Part shown: positions 1 to 5,468 of the stretch, piece after piece | Numbering within the stretch: position 1 is the stretch's first letter | Layout: each line of letters begins with the position of its first letter | Assembly: GCA_013138655.1 (NCBI GenBank) | Contig: WTCI01000282.1 | Location: forward strand, 1-8,403 | Length of the DNA stretch: 8,403 nucleotides | Source of the DNA: Desulfuromonadaceae bacterium | GTDB taxonomy: Bacteria > Desulfobacterota > Desulfuromonadia > Desulfuromonadales > Geopsychrobacteraceae | Direction: 5' to 3' | Made by a program: the position numbers and the translations under genes | The notes under the pieces: generated by a model | Told to the model about the DNA's origin: nothing | Seen by the model: the letters and a program-made list of their open reading frames with translations, nothing else | Databases searched by the model: none

Positions 1-585
1 CTTTTCATCGCCGGAGCCGACAGTGAAAGTAAGCAGATCGAAAAGAATGTCCTGTGGCCGCAGGCCATGCTTGTTAACCGCTAATGCATAGATCTGTTTT
101 GCCGTCGCCACCTTCTTTTCGCAACTCAGCGCCATCCCCTCTTCGGTGATCGTCAGGGCGACCACGGCAGCCCCGTATTTTTTTGCCAACCGGCAGATTT
201 TATCCAGATTCGCGCCGCCATCTTCAAGATTGATCGAATTGATGATTGCCCGTCCGGGATAGAGCGGCAGCACTGTTGCCAGGGTCTCCGGACTGGTCGA
301 ATCAAGCATCAGTGGCGCCTTGCAGGAGCCCGCAAACAGGCTCACCAGATGCACCATATCGGCCGGTTCATCCCGCCCGGCATAGGCGACGCAAAGATCA
401 AGCACCTGTGCCCCGCGTGCCTCCTGATCAAGAGCCAGCTTGAGACAGACGTCCCAATCCTCGGCCAGCAGGGCCTCACGAAAGGCCTTGGAGCCGTTCG
501 GGTTGCAGCGTTCGCCGATCAGCAACGGCGGAATGTCCTGATTCAGCTCGACGGCCTGGTAAAGACTGGCAACGGAAGGTTTCAT
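1..585 (-). CDS. metH: Methionine synthase, methyltetrahydrofolate-binding (pterin-binding) module, 3' end outside window
   Basis: The first 195 residues of a protein that continues past the left edge. They match the methyltetrahydrofolate-binding barrel of cobalamin-dependent methionine synthase, which passes the methyl group of 5-methyl-THF to cob(I)alamin in the cytoplasm. Visible family motifs are IGERCNPNGSKAF (residues 23-35), QEARGAQVLDLCVAYAGRDE (54-73), PLMLDSTSPE (91-100), INSINLEDG (115-123), YGAAVVALTITEEGMA (137-152) and DILFDLLTFTVGSGDE (179-194). The ATG at 585-583 is chosen because it overlaps the upstream stop as ATGA and follows a strong Shine-Dalgarno sequence. In most MetH proteins this module is fused behind the homocysteine module; here it begins a separate gene. 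A cobalamin-binding domain probably follows, but lies outside the window, so whether it is fused or separate cannot be seen. A corrinoid/THF methyltransferase of another pathway is less likely given the neighbouring gene. Confidence 0.88.
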   Translation of the reverse strand, partial: MKPSVASLYQAVELNQDIPPLLIGERCNPNGSKAFREALLAEDWDVCLKLALDQEARGAQVLDLCVAYAGRDEPADMVHLVSLFAGSCKAPLMLDSTSPETLATVLPLYPGRAIINSINLEDGGANLDKICRLAKKYGAAVVALTITEEGMALSCEKKVATAKQIYALAVNKHGLRPQDILFDLLTFTVGSGDEK

Positions 586-1505
586 CGCAGCACCTCCCGC
601 GGCATCGGCTGCACACCGGACAATTTTTCCGCCAGTGCCCGGATATGCGCCGGGCTGGTTCCACAGCAGCCGCCGACGATACTGACCCCCTGCTCAGTGA
701 CAAATTGGTACATCTGCCCGGCAAACTCCGTAGGAGTCAAAGGGTATACCGTCTGCCCGTCAACCACTTCCGGCAGTCCCTGATTGGGAATGCAGGAGAT
801 CCGTTGCGGCCAGTGCCGGCTGAGATAATGGATGTGCGAGGTCATATCCTGCGGGCCGGTGGCACAATTCAGACCCAGGGAAAAAAGTGGATAGGGTTCC
901 AGGGTGGCAACCACGGCAGCGATATCGGATCCGACCAGCATGGTTCCCTGCTGTTCGATGGTGACCGAGGCGAGAACCGGGAGCTCAAGCTTTGCGGTTT
1001 CAAGGACCTCAAACAGGGCAACCAGCGCTGTTTTTGTTTGCAACAGATCCTGGCAGGTTTCAACAATCAGACAATCGACCCCGGCTTCGAGTAATGCCTC
1101 AGCCTGTTCCCGGGTAGCCGTAGCCAGTTGCGCGACCTCGATATGCCCGAGCGACGGTAACTTGGTGCCGGGCCCGAGCGAACCGGCCACGTAGCGACCT
1201 GGCTGTCCGGCAGCGGCGATACGCGCGTTTTCTACCGCTTTGCGGTTGATCTCTTTGACCCTGTCCGACAATCCATATTCAGCCAGAACCACACTGGAGG
1301 CACCGAAGGTGTCGGTCTCGACAACCATTGCACCGGCGTTATACATACTCAGATGCAGATCGATGACAAATTCAGGTGCGTAGATATTCAGGATCTCGTT
1401 ACACCCCTCGCAGCCCTGCCAAGCCTCGTCCGGGATATTCATGGTTTGCAGATTGGTCCCGCAGGCACCATCAAAAATTAACAATTGTTGTTCAGCAAGA
1501 ATCAT
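582..1505 (-). CDS. metH: Methionine synthase, stand-alone homocysteine S-methyltransferase module
   Basis: A 307-aa protein that covers only the homocysteine-binding (S-methyltransferase) domain of MetH. In this family the domain binds zinc and activates homocysteine for methyl transfer from methylcobalamin, the last step of methionine synthesis. Seen in the sequence: the N-terminal DGACGTNLQ motif (residues 12-20), ETDTFGAS (63-70), and the three zinc-ligand cysteines in GLNC (Cys214) and GGCCGTS (Cys280 and Cys281). The protein ends about 25 residues after the CC pair, where full-length MetH would continue into the pterin domain. That domain is instead encoded by the next gene, overlapping by 4 nt (ATGA). 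The ATG at 1505 has AAGG six nucleotides upstream. A betaine- or S-methylmethionine-dependent methyltransferase of the same fold is possible in isolation, but the coupled pterin-module gene supports a methionine synthase subunit. Confidence 0.87.
   Translation of the reverse strand: MILAEQQLLIFDGACGTNLQTMNIPDEAWQGCEGCNEILNIYAPEFVIDLHLSMYNAGAMVVETDTFGASSVVLAEYGLSDRVKEINRKAVENARIAAAGQPGRYVAGSLGPGTKLPSLGHIEVAQLATATREQAEALLEAGVDCLIVETCQDLLQTKTALVALFEVLETAKLELPVLASVTIEQQGTMLVGSDIAAVVATLEPYPLFSLGLNCATGPQDMTSHIHYLSRHWPQRISCIPNQGLPEVVDGQTVYPLTPTEFAGQMYQFVTEQGVSIVGGCCGTSPAHIRALAEKLSGVQPMPREVLR
591..598 (-). promoter_or_regulatory. Strong Shine-Dalgarno site for the second metH gene
   Basis: On the minus strand the sequence GGGAGGTG lies inside the last codons of the homocysteine-module gene, 5 nt (CTGCG) before the ATG at 585. 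It matches the 16S anti-Shine-Dalgarno sequence closely. It decides the start of the pterin-module gene and argues that the split from the upstream gene is real rather than a sequencing frameshift. Confidence 0.75.
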
Positions 1506-1520
1506 AAAAAGCCTTGTTTT

Positions 1521-1537
1521 GTATCCGATTGTATCCG
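1521..1537. repeat. Short tandem repeat, two copies of GTATCCG at a 10-nt period
   Basis: GTATCCG occurs at 1521-1527 and again at 1531-1537, separated by ATT. The period of 10 nt is close to one helical turn. The pair overlaps the candidate -10 and start site of the metH genes, so it could be a repressor-binding site, but it is short enough to be chance. Confidence 0.4.
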
Positions 1538-1556
1538 TGTTGACTTAAGCTGTTCT
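1528..1556 (-). promoter_or_regulatory. Candidate weak sigma70-type promoter for the metH genes
   Basis: Reading the minus strand, TACAAT (1533-1528, five of six matches to TATAAT) sits 17 nt after AGAACA (1556-1551, only three of six matches to TTGACA). Transcription from here would start near 1521 and leave a leader of about 16 nt with the AAGG Shine-Dalgarno sequence, too short for a riboswitch. The -35 is poor, so an activator or another start site is possible. Confidence 0.35.
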
Positions 1557-1635
1557 GCGAATATTAACGAGTTGAGTCGGAGCTGTCCAGCCAAGAGCAA
1601 ACGTGCAAATAACAGGCTGAAAAGACAATTCCAGG

Positions 1636-1664
1636 TTCACATAACAGGATATCTTTGTTAGAAT
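1636..1664 (+). promoter_or_regulatory. Sigma70-type promoter for the MshEN-GAF gene
   Basis: TTCACA (1636-1641) and TAGAAT (1659-1664) each match the sigma70 consensus at five of six positions and are separated by the ideal 17 nt. Transcription would start near 1671, giving a leader of about 26 nt that contains the GAGGTGA Shine-Dalgarno sequence at 1687-1693. It probably serves both the MshEN-GAF gene and the helical-repeat gene behind it. Confidence 0.65.
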
Positions 1665-1696
1665 ATTTTGCAAAAATAACATTTATGAGGTGAGCT

Positions 1697-2836
1697 GTGA
1701 ATCTTCCCGAAGATCAATTAAAAGCAAATACCCTGCAACGTCGTTTGGGCGACTACTTGATTGCCGCAGGACAACTGACCCCAGAGCAACTTGATGAAGC
1801 GATTGAATATCAGTGTATTTACGGCGGCCGGCTGGGAACGAGTCTGGTCGAACTCGGATTTGTCAATGAAGAGCTGCTTGCACGGATATTAAGCCAACAG
1901 CTCAGGCTGCACTATATCAAACCTGAATTACTGATGGATGTGTCACAAAACATCCTCGATCTGATCCCGAAAAAATTTGCGCTTAAATACCAGATTGTGC
2001 CCTATCGCAAAGACCAGGGCAAACTTTACCTGGCTATGAACGACGTCACGAATCTGGCAGTTATTGATGAATTATCATTTCAGCTCAACCATATTATCAT
2101 CCCTCTGGCAATCCCGGAAATCCGCCTGATGCTGGCCTTAAAAAAACACTACGGGCTGAAATTGTCCCCCCGTTTCGAAAGTCTGGAGGCACAGCTCAAA
2201 AAACGTTCAAAGGCGGTAGAAAAACCGACAGCGAAAAGGGTCATGACTGACGATAAAAAAGAAGCCTGGCCATTGCTGGGGGATGAAGAATATTCCGGGG
2301 AAGCAGCAAACGACGAACCCTGTTTCGGCCTCGCCACCTCCCCCGGCGATATTTCACAAACCAGCCTTTTCCAACAGCTGGCGACAGCTGGAAATCGTGA
2401 CGATATCGCCAAAGCGCTAACCGCTTACCTGGGGCAGGAATTCGCAGCCTGCGGGCTCCTGATGGTCCGTTCACCCAACGTCACCGGCTGGATGGCCTCC
2501 TTTCACGGAACCGAACTCAGCGGCTTCGATCAGCTCAGCATCCCCCTGAATGGCAATTCAATTTTCAGCCAGGTGGTCGAAAGCAGGTCTCATTATCTGG
2601 GCCCGGTGATAGAAACCCCGGACAACTGCACTTTGCTGCAATGTTTCAATGCAAAACCAACCCAGAACGCTTTAATTATCCCCTTGCTGGTCCGTGATCG
2701 CTTGATCAGCATCCTCTATCTGCAGGACAACCTCGAACAGCTTGAGCTGCGTTTTGCCGAGGTACAGAACATTGCCCGCAAAACAGAAATGTCATTTACC
2801 CTGCTGATTCTGAAAAACAAAATCTTAACGACTTGA
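1697..2836 (+). CDS. MshEN-GAF protein, predicted c-di-GMP receptor without an ATPase domain
   Basis: A 379-aa cytoplasmic protein. Residues about 13-150 form an MshEN (type II secretion ATPase N-terminal) domain, and residues about 220-375 look like a GAF domain; between them (about 160-215) is a charged, probably flexible linker. The MshEN domain is a known c-di-GMP-binding unit built on two copies of a 24-residue motif, RLGxxLVxxG...LxxxLxxQ. Both are present: residues 16-39 (RLG...G25...Q39) and 45-68 (RLG...G54...Q68), 5 residues apart. Each has one departure at the position after the glycine (Q26, F55). The Walker motifs of GspE/PilB/MshE are absent, so this is a stand-alone receptor or adaptor, not a secretion motor. 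The GTG start is supported by GAGGTGA at 1687-1693 and the promoter upstream. The 3' end abuts the helical-repeat gene, indicating an operon. The GAF assignment is from general pattern (SIPL, LIIPLLVRDRLISILYLQD) and is less sure; its ligand is unknown. Confidence 0.82.
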   Translation: MNLPEDQLKANTLQRRLGDYLIAAGQLTPEQLDEAIEYQCIYGGRLGTSLVELGFVNEELLARILSQQLRLHYIKPELLMDVSQNILDLIPKKFALKYQIVPYRKDQGKLYLAMNDVTNLAVIDELSFQLNHIIIPLAIPEIRLMLALKKHYGLKLSPRFESLEAQLKKRSKAVEKPTAKRVMTDDKKEAWPLLGDEEYSGEAANDEPCFGLATSPGDISQTSLFQQLATAGNRDDIAKALTAYLGQEFAACGLLMVRSPNVTGWMASFHGTELSGFDQLSIPLNGNSIFSQVVESRSHYLGPVIETPDNCTLLQCFNAKPTQNALIIPLLVRDRLISILYLQDNLEQLELRFAEVQNIARKTEMSFTLLILKNKILTT

Positions 2837-2841
2837 CGCAG

Positions 2842-3630
2842 ATGACACGGAAGAAAATCAGCTTAAATGCTGAAGACGCAGCAAAGCTCAACAGAGCATT
2901 ATCTGCAAACAGTGTGGAACTCTATCAACTTATTCACGATCCTCAGCCGGAAGTTCTGCTGGCAATCCTGAAAAACCGGCAGATAAATGATGAACATCTG
3001 CTGGCCCTTTTGCAAAGGCGGGATCTACCGGAAGAATTACTCAGTCGAATTTATCAGCGTCGTAGCGAATCGCTGAGCCATAAATTGCTGCTGGCGCTGG
3101 TTAAAAACCCTGCCCTTCCGGGAAATATTCTGCGCAGCTTATTGCCGCAACTCCGACTTTTCGAGCTGGTTTATGTCTGCTTCATGCCGGGAGTCACGCC
3201 CGATCAAAGAATGGCAGCAGAACGCATCATTCTGCAGCGATTGCCGACAACCCCACTTGGCAACAAAATCACTCTGGCACGTCGGACAACAGCCAATGTC
3301 GTTGCCGAGCTCTTAAAAGAGGGAAATCCGGCCGTCATGGGCGCCTGCCTGAACAGCCCAAGACTAAAAGAGGCCGCCATCTTTCAGTTTTTACGCGGCC
3401 CGAAAACCTCCGCAGAAACCATTTCCATGATCGCTCGTCACAGTCGTTGGCAACAGCGGCCGAATTTAAGACTGGCGATTTTAAAAAACCCACATACCCC
3501 GGATATCTGGTTTACCCTCTGGCTGCCAAAATTACCGCCCGCCTTGCTGAAACAGTTACTGGCAGCACCGAGTCTCAAGGCGAAACAAAAAAAAATGATC
3601 GGCAATGAACTCAAGTGCCGCAGAGTTTGA
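2842..3630 (+). CDS. All-helical repeat protein (leucine-rich-repeat-variant/HEAT-like), function unknown
   Basis: A 262-aa protein with no signal peptide or clear membrane segment. It consists of irregular alpha-helical repeats of the type LLAILKN(P/R)...LP..LL..L: around EVLLAILKNRQINDEHLLALL, HKLLLALVKNPALPGNILRSLL, GACLNSPRLKEAAIFQFL and LRLAILKNPHTPDIWFTLWLPKLP. The recurring 'KNPxxP' turn resembles leucine-rich-repeat-variant and HEAT-like proteins, which usually act as protein-binding scaffolds. The C-terminus is strongly basic. The start is uncertain: ATG at 2842 lies 5 nt after the upstream stop, while TTG at 2833 would add three residues and overlap the stop as TTGA. Neither has a clear Shine-Dalgarno sequence, so translation probably depends on coupling to the MshEN-GAF gene. 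Being co-transcribed with a predicted c-di-GMP receptor suggests, as inference only, that the two proteins work together. No enzymatic motif is visible. Confidence 0.75.
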   Translation: MTRKKISLNAEDAAKLNRALSANSVELYQLIHDPQPEVLLAILKNRQINDEHLLALLQRRDLPEELLSRIYQRRSESLSHKLLLALVKNPALPGNILRSLLPQLRLFELVYVCFMPGVTPDQRMAAERIILQRLPTTPLGNKITLARRTTANVVAELLKEGNPAVMGACLNSPRLKEAAIFQFLRGPKTSAETISMIARHSRWQQRPNLRLAILKNPHTPDIWFTLWLPKLPPALLKQLLAAPSLKAKQKKMIGNELKCRRV

Positions 3631-3647
3631 TTGAAATAAGTATTTTC

Positions 3648-3678
3648 TTAACTATTTTTTGCGTCGTTAGGTTATGAT
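3648..3678 (+). promoter_or_regulatory. Candidate promoter for the HDOD-GGDEF gene
   Basis: TATGAT (3673-3678) is a good -10 hexamer (five of six). The best -35-like element is TTAACT (3648-3653, four of six) with a long 19-nt spacer, in an AT-rich stretch. The start of transcription would fall near 3685. The imperfect -35 and the overlapping dyad suggest a regulated promoter. AAGGA (3701-3705), six nucleotides before the ATG at 3712, is a clear ribosome-binding site. Confidence 0.45.
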
Positions 3679-3688
3679 AGCAACCTAA
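3667..3688. promoter_or_regulatory. Perfect 7-bp dyad, candidate operator of the HDOD-GGDEF gene
   Basis: TTAGGTT (3667-3673) is mirrored exactly by AACCTAA (3682-3688) across an 8-nt centre. It overlaps the candidate -10 and the expected transcription start, a classical position for a repressor dimer. I do not recognise the motif. There is no T-run after it, so it is not an intrinsic terminator for the upstream operon. Confidence 0.5.
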
Positions 3689-3711
3689 TCAATCGGCCTT
3701 AAGGAAACACA

Positions 3712-5265
3712 ATGATCGAAGCACAGAGAAATTCACAAATCCGTACTTTGATTGATGAGCAGATCAACCTGCCGTCCCCACCGGAAATTGCCGTAAACAT
3801 TCTCAATACAGTACAAAAAGATGATTCCTCGATACAGGAACTCGCCAGAATCATTAAGGCGGACCCGGCCTTGACCGGGAAGATTCTCAGCGTCGCCAAT
3901 TCCAGCTTTTATGCTTTACCGAATAAAGTCACCAGCGTGGAGAGAGCCCTCTCAATCCTCGGCTCAAATCTGTTCAAAAACATTGCCCTCTCCTTTTTAA
4001 TTGCTGCCGAATTGCGCAGCGATAAGCAATCCACCTTCAATTTTGACTACTTCTGGCGGAGATCAGTGACCTCGGCGGTTGCAGCAGAGCTGTTAGCCAA
4101 ATCATTACAGGAGAAAGGCGACGATTTCTTTGTTGCCGGGCTGCTACACGACATCGGCGTGCTGATTTTGTACCTGAATAAAGGTGATGAATACGCATCA
4201 CTGTTGCATGATCGTAAAATTTCTGCTGAGCCTCTCGAGAAATGTGAGTTGCGGCAATATGGTTTTACCCACCAGCAAATCGGGGCGATGTTGATCGACA
4301 CCTGGGGCCTGCCGGAGTCCATTTCGGTTCCCGTGCATTTTCATCACCTTAACGCCGATCCACCGGAAGAGCACCGGAGGATGACGGAAATCATCAGCTT
4401 TGCCGGTCGCTTGGCAGCCATTTACAATCAGACGGAAACGGCTGGAAAAGTGCGGGCGCTACAAACGGAAATATGCGACCTTTATCACCTGAAGGCGAAC
4501 CAGGTCCGTGACCTCCTGGACGATGTTGCCAGGGAAAGCATCGACATTTTAAAAGCTTTCGATTTAGATCCTGGCGATCTCAAACCATACTCACAAATGC
4601 TCCAGAAAGCCAATGAGGAGTTGGGACGCCTGAACCTGTCTTACGAGCATCTGGCCATGGAACTGAAAGAAGCCAAAGAAAGGGCAGAAAACCTGGCGAG
4701 TGAATTGACTGACGTCAATTCACGTTTAAGAGAACTGGTTTTTCGCGATGGCTTAACCGGTTTGTATAACCACCGCTACTTTCAGGAAATTCTCGCTAAA
4801 GAATTGTCTCGAGCCTTCCGTTATCAATCCTCTGTCTCACTGATCATGTTTGATATCGATTTCTTCAAAAAGGTCAACGACCGTTACGGGCACCCCGTTG
4901 GCGACCTGGTTTTGATGAACATTGCCCGGGCAATCGAAGGAGCGGTTCGGCCAAGCGATATCGTCGCTCGTTACGGCGGCGAGGAATTTGCCGTAATTCT
5001 CCCACAAACAAACGAATCCGGCATGCAAATTTTTGCCGAACGCTTGCGGCGCACCGTCGAAGGGATTACGACAATTGCCGGCAACCAACAGATCGGCGTC
5101 ACCATCAGCGCCGGTGGAAGCTCTTATTCCCCCGGCGCTACCAAAAGCACACCACAACGCTTAATTGCTGCGGCAGATCAGGGCCTATACGCCTCGAAAA
5201 AAAATGGTCGCAATCGGGTCACCATTTTCAAATCACAAACAGACCAGAGTGCCCCTCCCAGTTAG
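3712..5265 (+). CDS. HDOD-GGDEF protein, predicted diguanylate cyclase
   Basis: A 517-aa cytoplasmic protein. Residues about 14-215 are an HDOD domain (LPSPPEIAVNIL at 20-31, IIKADPALTGKILSVANSS at 47-65, GLLHDIGVL at 143-151, QIGAMLIDTWGLP at 189-201). Residues about 295-343 are a likely coiled coil with many Glu, Leu and Lys, and residues about 345-507 are a GGDEF domain. The GGDEF domain makes c-di-GMP from two GTP. It looks active: LTGLYNHRYF (348-357), metal-binding DIDFFKKVNDRYGH (381-394), the signature GGEEF (422-426), and an intact RxxD product-inhibition site RPSD (413-416) five residues ahead. HDOD domains are usually non-catalytic signalling or protein-interaction units, so the N-terminus probably controls dimerisation through the coiled coil. 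The ATG at 3712 has AAGGA six nt upstream. The gene has its own promoter region and sits directly behind the predicted c-di-GMP receptor operon. The signal it senses is unknown. Confidence 0.9.
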   Translation: MIEAQRNSQIRTLIDEQINLPSPPEIAVNILNTVQKDDSSIQELARIIKADPALTGKILSVANSSFYALPNKVTSVERALSILGSNLFKNIALSFLIAAELRSDKQSTFNFDYFWRRSVTSAVAAELLAKSLQEKGDDFFVAGLLHDIGVLILYLNKGDEYASLLHDRKISAEPLEKCELRQYGFTHQQIGAMLIDTWGLPESISVPVHFHHLNADPPEEHRRMTEIISFAGRLAAIYNQTETAGKVRALQTEICDLYHLKANQVRDLLDDVARESIDILKAFDLDPGDLKPYSQMLQKANEELGRLNLSYEHLAMELKEAKERAENLASELTDVNSRLRELVFRDGLTGLYNHRYFQEILAKELSRAFRYQSSVSLIMFDIDFFKKVNDRYGHPVGDLVLMNIARAIEGAVRPSDIVARYGGEEFAVILPQTNESGMQIFAERLRRTVEGITTIAGNQQIGVTISAGGSSYSPGATKSTPQRLIAAADQGLYASKKNGRNRVTIFKSQTDQSAPPS

Positions 5266-5291
5266 TTTCCGTCCGGAAACGGTTCTTTTCC
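5265..5291 (+). terminator. Possible weak intrinsic terminator after the HDOD-GGDEF gene
   Basis: GTTTCC (5265-5270) pairs with GGAAAC (5275-5280) around a 4-nt loop, starting at the last base of the TAG stop codon. It is followed by GGTTCTTTTCC, which is only partly T-rich. The stem is short and the T-run interrupted, so termination would be inefficient at best. Confidence 0.3.
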
Positions 5292-5468
5292 GCCGTGGCT
5301 GTGTCAATCTGCGGCCTTGTTTGTACGGCGTACCGCTGTATGCCTCCGCGCAAACGCTTGATTTCCTTCTTTTCATACAAAAACTGGATACTCGCCTGAC
5401 AGCGTGTTACTTTTACCCCATAGGTATTTATTAAAAGGTTTCAGCATTCAGGATTTACGCGCCGAATT
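5266..5468. other. 203-nt intergenic gap before the mla operon
   Basis: This is the largest untranslated gap in the window. Apart from the hairpin at its left end I see no RNA gene and no convincing promoter; the best pair is CTGACA (5396-5401) 17 nt before the poor CATAGG (5419-5424). The segment 5410-5440 is AT-rich and could hold the real start site. Small open frames here have no ribosome-binding site or recognisable protein. Confidence 0.5.

Noticed and set aside
349..783. 144-codon open frame on the plus strand
   Set aside because: It lies opposite the two metH genes, whose minus-strand products match family motifs throughout; its own translation resembles no protein family.
645..1094. 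149-codon open frame on the plus strand
   Set aside because: Antisense shadow of the homocysteine methyltransferase gene, with low-complexity composition and no recognisable motif.
1540..1567. Second plus-strand promoter, TTGACT and TATTAA with a 16-nt spacer
   Set aside because: The -10 matches only four of six, and the promoter at 1636-1664 is better in both boxes and spacing.
4138..4164. Conserved HD pair in the HDOD domain taken as a phosphodiesterase site
   Set aside because: GLLHDIG is common in HDOD domains, which lack the full set of metal ligands; no HD-GYP motif is present.
5340..5399. 19-codon ATG frame that could be a leader peptide before mlaE
   Set aside because: No Shine-Dalgarno sequence, no regulatory codon run and no attenuator structure next to it.
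5165..5434. 89-codon open frame running out of the HDOD-GGDEF gene into the gap
   Set aside because: The first third is a shadow of the GGDEF domain; there is no ribosome-binding site and no family resemblance.
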